The notes: a model not told the origin generated them from the letters alone. Positions 1 to 15,000 are shown, counted from the first letter of the stretch. The stretch is 64,000 bases of DNA from Larus michahellis (GCF_964199755.1 NC_133907.1:6453001-6517000), one strand, 5' to 3'. Program-made: numbers and translations.

Positions 1-17
1 TTGGGGCTTTGTGAAGA
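1..17 (-). CDS. TGM6: Probable first bases of TGM6 exon 13 (cut by window edge)
   Basis: A strong acceptor on the minus strand (tcttttctcatttcttag) is followed by 17 nt. In the phase set by exon 12 these read His-Leu-His-Lys-Ala-Pro, loosely like the VPPLKAG start of exon 13 in the TGM3-type gene. The identification rests mainly on splice signal, phase and the absence of a better candidate between here and exon 12. Confidence 0.42.
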
Positions 18-3000
18 CTAAGAAATGAGAAAAGATAATACCATCTTCATTTACTCTTGCAGAGACTGATGGAAATGAGGAGTGCTACACCATGCCTCCA
101 TGTTAGGGCTGGGCACAAGTTTGGATTGTCAACACAAACTTAAAATAGGAAAACTTGGATGTCAAAGGCCAGCGCTGTCTTGGATGCCTGCTTGGTTCAT
201 ATCCATTTTGGCAATAATATGATTTTTTTTTTTTTCTAATGGCCAGGGTGCTTCTGGTTTGTGTCTCCTTTTGGCCTAAAGTGGCTCAGTCTTTCACTGG
301 AATAATGTTTCCCATATTTTTATGGATTAATACATCCAAATTTTTCCAGAGCCACAGAAAGTCAGGCTGTTTTATGATAAAACAGGCTTTAGGAAATACG
401 AACTGCTCAACGCTGAGTTGATCCATAAAGCACCAGAGTCCAGAGGAAAAGAAAAAAAAAAAAAGTAATAGAACATTTTGCTCTTATGTTTTGAAAAGGC
501 ATGATTTTCTCCAACTTTAAAGGAGAAGAGAGCAACTTCTTGTTTGGGATGAAAGGAGGGAGCTATGGCAGTGTCTTACTTGCTTTAGCTCAGACTTGTT
601 TTTGTAGTATTAGGGTACCCTCTATAAAAATAGAAACATAAAGCCAAGCTGTAGAAGAAATGTCAGAGAGACGAAAGAATTTGATGTGCCCATTTGCTTT
701 CCCAGGAAGGAAGAATGCTGGCAGTTTTTAGTTGTTAAGGAAGTTCCTATATCTCAATATGTATTTAGTGGCATTTTTATCTTCATAAATAGCAAATATG
801 AAAAAGACAATTCAAGCGTGATTTTTTTTTTTTTTTTCTTACTGTGGAATTAGACATGCTGTTGGTCATGTTAGAAGCACTGAGTAAATGCGGTGGTTTT
901 CACTTACTGTATCTTGACCTGTTGATTCATGAGAGTCACCAGCAGCACGCAGCGGCTCACGGGCTCCGGCAGGGGGTTGGCGTACGAGATCTCCAGAGTA
1001 ACAGCTTTGTTCACTACAACCCGCCGGGGCATCTAAATGACAAAGACACGTTTCTGACCATTCCCCGTTTTACTCTTTTCTGGCGCCAGACCTCGGTGGC
1101 GCTGGAAGCAGAGCATCTGTCGCGTTTGAGGATGAACGAGGCATTTTAGGAGCAGTGAATTTAGGTATGCCTTCCCTAATGCTTGAAGCGGGATTTGGAT
1201 TAGCTGAATAGTGCTGCCAAACTGTGTGCAATATTTTGTGCACAATTTCAGTGAAACAGAGCCCTGACTGTACAGACACATCTCGTTAAACCTGTCTGAT
1301 CTTTGGGTTGCTGAGCAGCATTTGTTGTTTTGGGGGTTTTTTTGGCACATCACTGATTAGGATTAAAGCATTAAAACAATATAAACTGGCCCTAGCAGAT
1401 TAGAATTAAGGGATTAGGGCTGCATTTTGGAAGTAGGCAAAGTTGTTTAAAGCGCTTGCCAATACCTAGGATACAGATGAAACGAAAACAAGTTCTGTGA
1501 CCATGAAGCGGTGGCACGTGACTAGGAAAGAAAGAAGGTAATGGAGCGGTTCTGAAGAACGGGGCAGATTCAGGCAAAGATTGAAAATTGGTCTTTCGGC
1601 TGCTTACTTCCTCAACTTAAGCAGGCAGAATTTTAGAGCAACATCTGAAATTGCAGCCTGAACTAACGCATTTAGCCCCAAATTCCCATCTAAAGATCTG
1701 AGCTCCAAAAAGACTCTTTAGTTCTTTCTGCCTGTTTGGGACATCAGGGAGAGAATTGTTTACCTTAATGATAATGTTTGTGTCCTCTAAAATGATTGTC
1801 TTCTCCACCAGCAGCTTTAGCCCCTGCCTGTGCAGGACTTCACACAGAGCAGTAACCTGGATCCTTTTGTCGGTAGTCAGGTATTTTCCATAATAGGAAT
1901 AAGGAATCTTTAACCGGATGTGTTTCCCTGGAATGCAGACATGTATTTAGGAACCATTACGTTCTCAAAGAGTGATTAAAAAGAAAAGGTAGTAATTGTG
2001 AGGGGTTTTGAAATTATTGAAGAGCACAGAAGCTAAGACAGCTGGAGTCCGTTTCTATTTCTTCCTTGTGAGACTGGCTGTGTATTTCTCTCTTCTGGTG
2101 ATCCTTTTCTGCTTTAACTCCTTTGACCCTTACAGTTGTGAATGCAGGATTTTGGCCTGAAACTGAGGGAATCTGGTCATCTGCATTTCACTGGATTCCT
2201 GTACTTCTGTATTTCTTATAATTTAAATGTATAACGATTTTTACCTATTCCCTCCTTGCATCCTATTTGTTTTACCTCAATAAAGAAGAAAGTTTGGGTC
2301 AAGTGGCACAGAGATCCTGTTCAAGTGACCTGCTCAGCTGCTTATTGTTGTAATCCTACAACTTTTCTGCTAGGTATGGAAAAAAAATGTGTCTCTGCAG
2401 CTGCTGGGGGTGAAAAAGATCTCTAGAACAGTTTTAATAGCCTTGACTCTTCCAAAGAGACAGTTTCACTATAACTTTTAACCTTTTTCCTAGTTAACTT
2501 CTATTAAAGTGATGCCTGTTGAGTGCCAGAAAGCATACATCAGAGGTTTTTTATTTGTTAAGAGTGCAAGATGTGTTCCCATACGTGTAATAATCACCAC
2601 AGACACACACAGGTGTGTGTGTATATGTGTATGTATAGGCACACATGACACACACATAGGATCATAGAATGTGTTGGGTTGGAAGGGACCTTTAAAGGCC
2701 ATCTAGTCCAACCCCCCTGCAGCCAGCAGGGACATCTTCAACTCGATCCGGTTGCTCAGAGCCTCATCCAGCCTGGCCTTGAATGTCTCCAGGGATGGGG
2801 CCTCCACCACCTCTCTGGGCGACACGTATCTATAGTGTTGCTTCTGGAGCTATAACATCAATGTAGCCTTCTGTAAAACATTTCATGAGACCTTCAATTC
2901 CTGGTCGAACTAGGGAAGGTTTTTGGGGGGAGGGAAATATCTTGTAAAATGTAGTCATAAACAATGCTATTAAGAGAGGGAGCAAGTAGATGGGCTAGGA

Positions 3001-6000
3001 GGCTGCTGGAGGTATGATACTGATGTTTCTTACTTCCAGTTGCCTTCGTGTGGCTAAGAGGAGGGCTATATTGGCTCCTTAGGGACATGGGAAGTTACCT
3101 TGTTTAGAACCCAGATCCACAGAAGTGGTTGCCTTCAAGATCTCTGTTACTGGTCTCCTCGTATATAGGACGGTTGATGCACTCATGTCCACCTTCACAG
3201 TCTTGCGGTCAGAAGATAGGTTATTGAGAATTAAGAGTAGGGTAATGTCTTTGCCGAACACCGGAGGTTCAGCCAGCTTGAATTTCCCAGAGATTCCAGG
3301 GTTTCTCATTGTTTCTGATGGTCTTTCACGCGGAGATTCTGTGTGTCCTTCTGTGACGTTTGATCCAAATATCTTTGCCAAGGCCTTTTTATAAACTTGT
3401 CTTTCCTCAGAAGAACCTGGTCGAAGGAGAGAACCGAGTAAATTTCATACTTTTTGTTGTCATCGCGCCTTCTCTGTGTAAAGGCTTTGAGTGATACAGG
3501 GCGTCAGCTCTGCATCACCCAGAAATACGCAACACCTAAAAGTTTCCCCATGTTTTTATAAGCCTCTGTTCAGGTGTCTCACAGGAAAGTAATAAACACG
3601 TGTAATAAGGTGAATAAGGCACTAAAATGAAATACGATGCATTTGTATTTGTTAGGATGCAAGAATTCTTTTTTCCTTGGTCAGAACATGCAGTAGTGTG
3701 GTAAGTGTTACTCGCCTGATCTGATGATAACCAGCCTCTGTATTAAATATGGTTGCACTGAAACCTTGGGGAGTGAAGTACTGAAATGTGGCCACTAATT
3801 CTGAATAGCAAATACTTTTTTTTTTAAAAAAAAAAAAGTTAAATACATTCTCCTCCTTTTTTTTTTTAAGACTTTGAGCCACAAACATTAAGCAAACTAT
3901 TATGAAATCCATAACCCTAAACTTAAAAAAAAAAAAAAAAAAAAAAAAAAGATGGAAAGACCTAGGTACCAAGTTTTTGAGGGAAGATAAAAACATTCCC
4001 GCAAACATGCAGCTATGCAGTTCTTAACCTTTGCTGCTTTGTTTGGTAATCACAGATGAGTGGCACTTAGTCCCTTTACTGTTTCCTAGTAGTTTTGTTT
4101 CCTGAATCTGATAACGTGGAGACTGAGTCCGCATTGGGGAGCGCAAACACATACCAACTGAATGGCTGGGTGGCTGATGGTGGGATGTCGGAGCAGAAGC
4201 GGAAGAGAGCATAACTCGGTGAATTTATATGGTCAGAGAGGGAGACGGAGTGAGTCACCCCTCTTGGGAACGGGGTGTAATGGGGCCTTCAAAAGGACAG
4301 ATGAGGAGTTGGAACGGACACAGCAAGGAAGAATTTATTTGCTGACAGAGACTGAGCATGGAGATGAGCATCTCCGCATGGGAGATGGATATCTGGTGTT
4401 AGAGGACTGGAATTTAAGGTTTTGGAATAGTAGTTTGATTGTTGCCTCGCTCCCTCTGCCAGATATGCCAGACAAATAGTACTTATTAATCTGTAACTTC
4501 CCCCACTACAGACCTGTGCACAGTTCGTGATACGTGATGGACTTGGCTTTAAGACTTTCTGGTATGACAGCTTGAGAGTTTGCCTTGGGTAGTAAACCAT
4601 ATTTTATAGCCCTGTTTTGTGTATATATTACACTTTGTGCTCCTGTGTAAAGGACTAAAGTATATTTTGTATTGTGTCTTAATAAGGAAACTATTAAATA
4701 CACAAACCCAGAAATATACAAATACCCATTGTATTAAGAAAATAGTGTGAGAATACTGACAGAAATATTTTTCTGAAGGAAGGGGAGAGATGCTCAAACA
4801 AAAGAGGTTACCCATCCTAGCTCCCTAGCACCAAGAATTCAACAGGGGATAACTGTGATAACAAGAAGAACAGTCTGTGGTAATTCCTTTACCTTCTGGA
4901 TATTTGTAATTACAGGTGACATCCACACGGGAATTGCTGCCCACAGCTTTGGTGCTGATAAACCTGCCAATTATTTCGGTATCACAATACACTCTTTTCT
5001 TAGTTCCATCGCTGTATACAATCCATCTGTTGCAATCGGCATTCACCTCCGTATACACAAACAAGGTGTCGTAATCCAAGTCTACATCTCCTTCTTTGAT
5101 GGCTCTGACAGACGCAGGGCCACACTGAAATAATCCTAAAACACCGGGGGGCAAAAAAGGCAAACTTTAGTCCTGCTCAGTTTAGAGAAGGGATGTGAAG
5201 TCATGCTAAGAATTTACCTTTGCTTTGTTCCTGTGGAGTCGCATCCAAAACCTGCCACCCATTGTATGGTGTTCCCAGGTCTGGGCGAATGAACCAGCTT
5301 TCGTTCCAGACGTGATAATCCCTGGAGACAAAGAACAATGTCTACAAAACATAGTAATATAGAGTCATATGAACTTCCAATTCTAAAGGAGAAGGAAATT
5401 TTTTTTTTTTAAAGACTGTCTAACATGTGACAGGAGCTGGCTAGTTACAGCAACCCACTACTACTCTTTCAAAGGGTGGATTTACTGCCTGCTGTTGAGG
5501 TGTGGACCTCAGGGCAGGGAGGGAGAGAATATAGATGGCAGCAGCTTGCTTTGGGAGCGATATAAACTGTAGGTGAAAGATTTAAGCCATGGATATAGGC
5601 AACACTTGGTGATTGTGTTCGGTAACCCTCCAATGTGGGAAATTCTTCATTTAAATAGGCACTTAAAATAGCTATACTGGGTCAGATAAAACGCTCATGA
5701 AGTCCAATACTCCACCTATAGCAGTGTGCAGCAGCACGTGTTTAGAAAAGAGATGAGAACAGCACGTGAATAGAATGAGCCTCCCCCAACACAATTTCTT
5801 CCAGTCAGAGAATTTGGGACTTTCTGAATCAGATGTTACATCAATGCCGCTGGGTTTAATGGTCATTAGTCATCTTATTCTCTATGAATCTCTCCTGACC
5901 TGTTTAAAAACTTTTTATAGCTGTGTTTTAAACAGCATCCAGTGGTAATGAGTTCCACAAACTCTGAAAGGAAAGGATAGCACGAAAGACTGGTAAAAGG

Positions 6001-9000
6001 TAGGTCACAGGAGAACCCAGAAAAGATCCGTTGGCTGAATTTTGTTCAGAGGCTAACGTTTCTAAGGAAGTTCAGAGGTGGAAGACTTCCATATCCTTCA
6101 ACCACATACACTCAGTGAAAGAAAGCAGACCAAATAATGCTGACATTTTGGTGAAGCCTGGTGTGCACAGGGACTTTGAGCTGGATGATACGCCCTTGGG
6201 CCCAGTTAGCTCGCTTCCTGAAAGGTGAAGTGGCTGCAGAGTAAAGATTTTAAAACTGGAGGGCAACTAAAACACAAAATGGTATTATTTAAAGAATATC
6301 GTGTTTCTTTGGCTACTCAAATTGTGAGGCTTGATTGATGATCACGGATCACTTGCAGTTTACGGCACCGGACTTACAATGTCCAGTAACCAAGTCTGGA
6401 GAGTGTCGGGATTGTTCTCTCTTCAGCTCCCACAAAGGGAAGGTCTAGTTAAGGGAGTGCTGGAAAACCTCCTGGGGAGGCTCCCATCTACCTGGGGAGG
6501 CCAGGGGCTGAGGAACACAGGCTTTGGATGTTTGATAAGAGAAAGTTATGGCAGCAGTAAACCGTTAAGAGCACGGAAGGTACACAGCTGCATTGTCGGG
6601 AACAAAGTGGTTTGGTGTCAATAATCAAAACAGCCTCGGGAACTGGTACATCGTCAATGGAAACATACTTTTTAAAGAAAGTTGCAACTTGTTTGAGGCC
6701 AGGGACTGCAAAAAATTGGGTTGGTTATTTGCAGTAATTTTTATCTCAAAACCATGAAGTACGTTTCCGTCCAAATTGCTGTCTAGTGTATTCATTTAGA
6801 TATCCGTATTAAATTTTGTGCGCTCACTTCCTTTTGTACTACTAGCATTCATGGTGTTAAGTCTTATAAATCCTCTCTCTAATTTTTGGTGAGATGCAAA
6901 ATTAAAAAAAAATCATATTTACCATGTGGAATCCTTGCCGATATTAAGACTCTTTCCAGAGCTGTCATAGTACTTATCAATACTCAGGTTTCTATCCACA
7001 TCATGGGCAGAGTTAAAATTTGAAACCAAACGAGTTGGAATCCCCAAGCACCTCAGAACTGGAATATATTTAAAAAAAAACAAAACAAACACACACATAC
7101 ACAAACAAAAAACCACACACAGCTTTAGTTTAGTGATTAGAAAAACATGTGAGAAACAAAGTGAAGTGTCTCAATATTTTGTGAATTCTTCAGCATTTGC
7201 AGTCTTCAGAGCACTGTTCCTCTTGCAGAATTAATTGCTTTGTAGTTTTGATAAAACCAGAGGTCACAGATGCCTCCATTTCACCCCCGTTTCATAGTCC
7301 TCTATTCGGAAAGCTTACCTGTACACATCACGCCTGCGAAAACCCAGCACTGGCCATACTGCACAGGCTTGTAGTTGTCCTGACGCCATTTCTGGAGGAT
7401 TACCACGCTGCCGTCCCACCTGGAGGGATTCTCATGGGAATGGAAACTTCCTTGCCACTTTCCCAGGAGAACTCCATTGTCATTATCATTTCCATTGATC
7501 TAAAAACAGGCCAATGGACAGAATGCACAAAATCTGTTGTGTGTAATGCAGCATATCTAGTTAATTATTGCTGTTAGTTATTGCAACTAGTTAATATCTA
7601 GTTGCTTAAGGTGCAGGCGGCTGAGGCTCAGTGGTATAACTAATGCTTTCTGCTTAAGCGTGTGTAATTCAGATTGTTGTCTGCTTCTTACCATGGAACT
7701 GATTACTCGGCCCACATATTTAGGATCTCCTCTTCGGGATACATCAATGGCTGCGTTCTGACGATAGTAGAGGCTCAGATCAAGCATGGTGAGACAAATG
7801 TTTAGAAGGTGATCTTGAAACTGTGGTCAGATAAGACAATTTTTTAAGAAAATAGATAGTTTCACAAACAGAATTAGAGGAGATTCTACTGCAGTTCCTC
7901 CTTTTTAAGATATTCTAGCCCAACAGCGATAGGGGTAGTGAGGCATAAAGACAGTAGTGTGCAATTCACGCTTGAATATTGGCTAAAGATGGGACTAACT
8001 AATTAAAATAATAATAATAATAATCTGGCAGGATGCTTTTTGCCATCAGAAGAGGTGACAGCAGTAAAACTAAAACTGCCAAGCTTATTCTGACTGCAGT
8101 TATTAGATTCTCTTGAGTTATATCCCTGGAAACTTTCAAGGTGAAGTTGGATGTGGCTCTGAACAACCTGATCTAGTTGAAGATGTCCCTGCTCGTGGCA
8201 GGAGGGTTGGAATAGATGATCTTTAAAGGTCCCACCCAACCCAAATGATTCTATAATTCTATGTCAATGTCAGTTCTGGCACGTTATAGGAAAAACAGTG
8301 GGTGCGTTGGAGCCACACAAGTATGTTGTCACTTGTGCTATGGATGCTTTGGTCACAGATGAGGTCCACGCTTGTACCGTGAGCTTCAAACACCTGTAGA
8401 AGTCAGTCCTAGCTGCAGTGCTGGGCTAAATCTTCTCTCACACTGAGCGAACCACAAATAAGCCTAGCCAGGTTTGTTTGCTTTTCGTATAAATAGGCAT
8501 ATCTATCAGAGGCAAATAATGAGAAGAGAAAATGCTATTGGAGACCGAATAAGAGCTGAAATGAATTCCTTGTGGCTTACCTGTCCGTAGTACCATCCTC
8601 TTGCTTCAATGTACTTTGCATTGCCCACAAAGATTATTCCATTTTCATTTAGAACATATTCTTGTCTCTCATTTTCGTTAGCCATGTAGACGGCATCACC
8701 TGAAAACCAAGTTGCACGTGCTTTTACACTTAAATCTGAGAATATTAGCAACCTTTCAAAAGCATTTGTATCTTGATTTGGCAAGGGGAAAACTACTATT
8801 TGGGAAACAGGTTGTTATAGCTCCCTGAACACGTGCAGCTCAGTGGAAAAGCCTGCTATTGTGTATGGCTGGGGGGGTGGGGAATCCATGTTATACCGCT
8901 TTAACTTTTTTCCCCTAATTTTAGCATAGCCTTTGTGTATTTTTGTGTATTATCTAAACGTCCCCTATCTGTCCATTGCATTTTTGTGAGAAAGATTGAG

Positions 9001-12000
9001 AAAAGTCTAGGCTAGCTCACTGGCTTACTCTGCCTTCTCAGGGTAGTTAGAAGTAGAATAGACATTTGAAGAGTCACACAGATGACATTTTTCCGCTTTC
9101 CATTCATGTTTAGACTGGATATTAGGAAAAATTTTTACACTGAAAGGGTTATCAAGCATTGGAACAGGCTGCCCAGGGAAGTGGTTGAGGAACCGTCCCT
9201 GTAGGTATTTAAAAGACGGGTAGACATAGAGCTTAGAGATATAGTTTAGTGATGTTTTTTGTCAGAGTTAGGGTTGATGGTTGGACCAGATGATCTGAAA
9301 GGTCCCTTCCAACCTAGGCGATTCTATGTTTGTCTTGTTTTAAGATTCCTAAATGAAGATCTCTACTTGCCTGATCCAAAGTGCTATCAGAAATATTATT
9401 AGGATAGTCTGCTCTCAACCATTCTCTTTGATTTCAGTTCCTCTGAAGTTCTCAGTTACCCTGATTTCCCTAGTCTGAGGCCCAGGAAACAGCTGCTATG
9501 AAACCATTGGCTTCCCACAGATGTTTAGGCTGTTTTGATCACTCTTTAGGTAGCAATATCTACTTAGCGCTGTGTTTAATTTCATAATGTTTAAAATTAT
9601 TTTCTGAAAGCTTCAGGATTTCAGGAGACACGTATAAAAATCAGCTTTTCTATTTTGTTGAGTCAGCTTCTTTACCTTCCTATATGAACTTCCCATCCTT
9701 CCCTTCCTGAAAATAAAAGATCGTGTAATTTAATTTAAATACTATATCATATGATATAAGTATCTTTGTAGCTGTCCACGCTATTTTTTTAAATAATATT
9801 GTCATTTTTGATTCCCAAGTTTATGGGCCTGGAGAACTGTGTGCAGCTCCAGGTGCTGCACTTCAAGTTGTGGATCACTTGGAAAGAGTGAGAGGAGCAC
9901 TGAGGATGCTCAGCAATCCTGAAAATATACTTATGATTTAATTCTAAATTATTTGAGGTAGAAAAAAAAAATAGGGGTGAGGACTGGGCCAAGTGTGGTA
10001 ATCAATGCCAGAAGTTTTGGTGAAGAGGATGGGGCAGAGGGGTGGGGGAGCGGGAATCTGTCCTTGGTGTCTATTGTATGTAGGATGAGAAGTTACGTGC
10101 TGAAATCAAAGCAAAGAAGATTTGGTTAGTTAATAGGACAAAATTCTAATGGAAAGGCTAGTGTTTTATTGGAGTGAATTGCTGGGGGAAGTACTGGAGC
10201 TTCCCTTGTGGCTGGTCATTAAGAAGAAATTCAAGATCTGTCAGCAATGACCTACGTGCTAAACTGAATCTGCCTTAGAACATGGTGTGGGACTAGATAA
10301 CTGTCTAAGATCCTTCTGGTGTTACGAGTTTATGATTCTGAGTGATCTAAATGTCCTTCTGTAATCACTTGAAGGACATCTTTTTTTCTAAGGTTTATAC
10401 GCTCTCAATTAAATGTGCTAGAGCCAGTTCTTTGAATAAGTATACTTAGACTTTTTTATAACAACACTATTTCTAGCAATAACTTGGAACAAAATTAACA
10501 TTAGTTTAAAAGGAGGGGGAAAAAGCCCCACAACACACCACAACACATCTCTTCCTTTCAAATATGACTAAATAGTAAGAACCCCTTCTTCTATTACTCT
10601 CAGCAGGCAAGGAGAAAAAAAAACACAATCAGCCACAATAGTCCTCTCTTTTTTAACAGTTATAGAAAGACACACCACTATAGACCTAATCCTTTATTAT
10701 ATTAGTGCCTTTTAATACAAAAATGCGAAGTTGTTATCTCTTCTGTCCTCTCATTCTGGAGTTAAAGTTTATCCTGGCATAGTGAGAACCAATCAGGATG
10801 TAAATTTCTATTGATAGTTTTTAAACGGTATGTAAGTACACTTTCTAACATACATATACTTCTAGTAATTTCTTTATATAACCTTTGCCACTGAAACAAG
10901 TGGCAAGTACCAGACATCTAGGGAAAGAGATACCTTCTACAAAGTTCGGACATACATATCCTTTTATCCCCTAAAGCTTTACAATTGATGTTTTCACTTG
11001 TGAGCTAGAGATAAGCAGTGTACGATCATTCGTTTAATTCATGATTAGCACTCTTTACTCTAGCGGTTAACTGTACGTTTCTTCAATAGCACTGGGATTG
11101 AATGCATCATTCTCAGAGGCTGGCTTGCAAGTATCTTAGATTTCTCTTTAAATGTCCTTGAGACGCTTTAATAAAGTCAAAACATCACTTTTGTTTCACT
11201 GACAGGTTTGAAACAAATACATTAGTGAATTAATAAGCTTATTGGTTTATTGGTTTGTTATCATTATGGTAAGATCAGTATTTTCTGTGCCCAAGTTCTG
11301 TATTTATTTCAGATATACGAACTCTGAAACTAATTGCTCTCGGCTTGCTAAACTAGGAATTTTCTCTTGTCCAAAAGGCTTTTCACGTGTTCAGTTATGC
11401 TAGTAACCCTTCGCTGAGCATGTTCGAATTCACAATTCCTCGTCAGGAAAGATTAACCGGAAGAAAATTCCAAATGAGATCTTGTCACCTCCTACAATGA
11501 CATTAATATTTAAATCTGAGTGACTGTTCCCTCTGATACAGTTTAAGATTGCGTTTGCCTTTTTCAGGGCCATTTCACTTTGGTTCTCATTATTTGATTA
11601 ACAAGTACTTTAATATTCTTCATGACTTCCAGCTGGTAAGTCTGCCATTGAAAGTATTGTTATTTCTCTGAAAACATACGGTCTTTTATTTTGTATTATC
11701 ATATCTTATCCCTTCTCAACTACTCCAGTCTCCGAGGCCAGCCAGCTGTGTCTATGTGGCGTCCCAGCCCATCTGTGTCTGGACAATGGGGCTTAGTGTC
11801 AGCAGACCAAAGTCACTAATGAACCATTTGATGGGAGTGTTTTTTTCAGGAGCCACTTAAGGATCCAACCCAATACTTTTCGTTTAATCTCTAGACCTGG
11901 CTGTTTCCTTGTAAGCAGTTCTTTACTGATATTACAGTTTATGAATTAATTCCTGCCTTCTACAGCTTAACGAATAAGGGCCCATGTGGAGCCGTATCTA

Positions 12001-15000
12001 CAGACCAGATCTGTCATTTATCCTCTGAGAAAATAATTTTTCTCTTTCCCGTCTACTGTGACACTTACTACAGTGGTAACGTACCCTCAAACTGAATCTG
12101 TTCCTCTTTGTCAGGATCAGGGAGCTGCTCCGCTCTGCAGAAGCTTATTCAGCAGCATCCAGCTTTAAGGACACTCCCCTTTGTTTGTCAGCGGTCCTTG
12201 CATCATCTGATAAATCTGGAGAGCTCTTCTGCAAAAGCATTAGTTTTAAACTGGAATGGCACAGCCTAATTTTTCTCAGCTTTCATTTGAGAATGATTTG
12301 TCTGGTCTCCTGAGTGCCACTGCTACTCTGGTGTTCCAGTTCAGGAGCCGTCAAATATTTCAGTCCCTGCAGTGTGGTTTCCGTCAATTAGAAGTTACAC
12401 CACAAGTGATCTTTCAGGAGGTTCTGGGAAGGGTTTTCCCCTCAGGACTGTCTATGCAGAGACAGTCTGAGTTTCCTGAACATGCTTCTATAATTATTTC
12501 TGTCTTCCAAGACATCCTGAGCTAATTAGCAGCTTTTTTCACATTGGCTCTCGACATATTTGTTAGTGACCTTTGACTAACATATGGTCACAGAAAATAG
12601 TGGATGATTGTGGTCACTTTTCTCTTCTGTCATAAGCTGTTTACTCACTTGGCTGGCGAAGAGCTCCCTTAATTCTAGAGCGGTGTAGTTTAAGTCTAAC
12701 CTAGGTTTCTAGACTATTGCGTATTTGCAAAATCTGACTTTAGGAAATTGCGTTCCTTCTGCAACATGCTGAGGCTGCAGAAATAAAAAACGGAGCAGCA
12801 AGAGATGTCCCTTTTCAACCCGTGACGAAAGACGTGGGAAATGCCAGTCTGCTTCACACTAGCCCTCTCTCAGTTTTTATAAAGTTAGTTGAGCTGCTGT
12901 CTTTGCAGGTAACATCTACAAGAGCACTCTTGCTCGGATTTAGGTGCAAGTCAAGGATGTTGCTGTATGTTTGCGTCAAGTTCTGAGAAGTACGTGCACT
13001 TAGGAAGGTCTGTCAGCCCTTGTTTACAGAAAAAAGTGATCTGCTCAGTCTTGAAGAGAGTCTGATATCGCCCCGCGTAGCACACTTCATTAGGATAAAA
13101 GGGGGAGGGAGAGATGCAGCAGCAGCTTTTAACGTAGTAAAACCAGATCTCTGAACAGATAGCTGAGCTTGGGTCAGCAGTGGCAGCAAAGACACAGCTT
13201 GAGGGAGCAAGCTCCCTGTGCGGATATGAAAGCAAATAGGTCAGTTAAGTGCAAGAGCAAAGGCGTTGGTACCTACCTGAGCACCAAGGGTTGAAGAGTA
13301 ACACAAACTGCCCCAGGAATCTGGAGAAGATCTTGTTCCCCGAGGTTACCAGGAGGGTGAGATTGTACCGTCCGATGACAGCATTGGCTGGGCTGGAGAT
13401 TGTGAAGTTGGTGTAGCCGGACTCGCTGGGTCCCTGGACGGCACTCCAGCCGCTTGCCCCTGCCTCAGAGAGCTTAAAGACGGCCTTTGTACGATGAGAT
13501 TCTGAGGGGGATGGTCCTGCCAGAAAGAAGGGGTGGTTGGTTTCCATTCCAGAGTGTGGGTTCAATGTTAACTTCACACTTGAAACGAGCATGTCGCGGG
13601 GGGAAGCATTAAAAATACACGAAGAAAAATTGCATCTCTAAATAGAATAAGGGGAAAGTGCCAGGGATAAAGATTATGCTTCTATGAGAACATGGATTAA
13701 ACGAAGGGAGCATTACCTATTTCAGTGACAAATGCTAGGCTCTCCCCGGTCTGCCTTGGTCTGTTGAAGTGGAGGGAAATAGTGAAGCCTTGTCCTCGCC
13801 TCACAGTCAGCTCGGAGTTGGCATATTTGTCAGTATGGTGCGCGCTTGCGTTTAGTGATGGCTGCCAGCTGATATGTGTTGGTGTCAGATCTGTAAAATA
13901 GAGGAAAAGACACGAAGCAGCAGCATGGAAGGAAGTCATTTGCTGGTAAATGGCATGATGAGGTTGCTAAGAGCAGTTACCTTTTACCGGAGGACGGACA
14001 ACTTAAAAATCAGAGGCTCCATTAAGTTGATTAAATCTGGCGGTCAATAATAGAAATTTTTGCCTGGAATTTGTTACAAGGCTGTCATACGCTGAGGACG
14101 TAGATACTTTCTGTGCAGTGCTGGATACTGTTTTATCATCGGACTTAAAAAAATTTACAGGGGCAAATCAGTGCCGTTTCATGGTCAGCACCAAATAAAA
14201 TGGCCTGTAGCCCCTCTACATTTTCAACATATATTTTTTTTTAGGATCTCAGAAATGGCTATCTTGCCTTTCCTGCTGACATCCTGATGCCATTTGGCCT
14301 GGCGTAGGGAGAGATACACAGTGAGAGATCATCTGTCTTATATGAATGATCAAGGGGTGTTTCAGGACATAAATTGGAGCTTTTGTCAAAGAAATCAGTC
14401 TGACAGAATTTAGTTCTGTGCGAAGTGAGAACTGGACCACTGGGATTCCCGCTCTGGTATGCGTTACCTTCATTTCCTGGAGGAATTCTGATGACTTACA
14501 GTGTGCTTGGAGTTCTCTGATATTGAGTGTCCTGCACACATGCTGTTATTATGGTCTGTGGTGTAAAACCCATAAAGTGGCTTTTGGGGCCTTAAATGCT
14601 AAGCTTGACTTTTTGGCAAGTGAGTATGTATATGATCTTCCTTGTGAGATTGGTTTCCCTTCTAGAGTTCCTCTTTTATTGCCAGGCTTACACTTGAGCA
14701 GTTATTTTTGCCTTCGGGAGCTCCGAGAGGCACCCTGCCCTCTGCGACTCCACAGAGCCCACCCGCAGCGTCGTGCTGCGCCTTTTGGCGTATGCCGAGG
14801 GCAAGAACCTTAGTGAAGATTCTTCCAAATCACCCTTATTAATGCTAGTATCATAAATGCCATGAGGTTGGGGGGTAGGGAGGGACAGGATGGGGGCACA
14901 TGACTGCCACCCTTTTAAAGGGAATTCAAAAGAAAACAATAACAACAACAGAGTGGGATGGAAAGGATGGATTAAGGCCCATGGCACCAGGCACCATTAT

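Noticed and set aside
180..300. Possible TGM6 exon 13 after attccag on the minus strand near 297
   Set aside because: In the required phase it gives only about 21 residues before a stop, with no barrel motif. The acceptor at 18-19 fits better.
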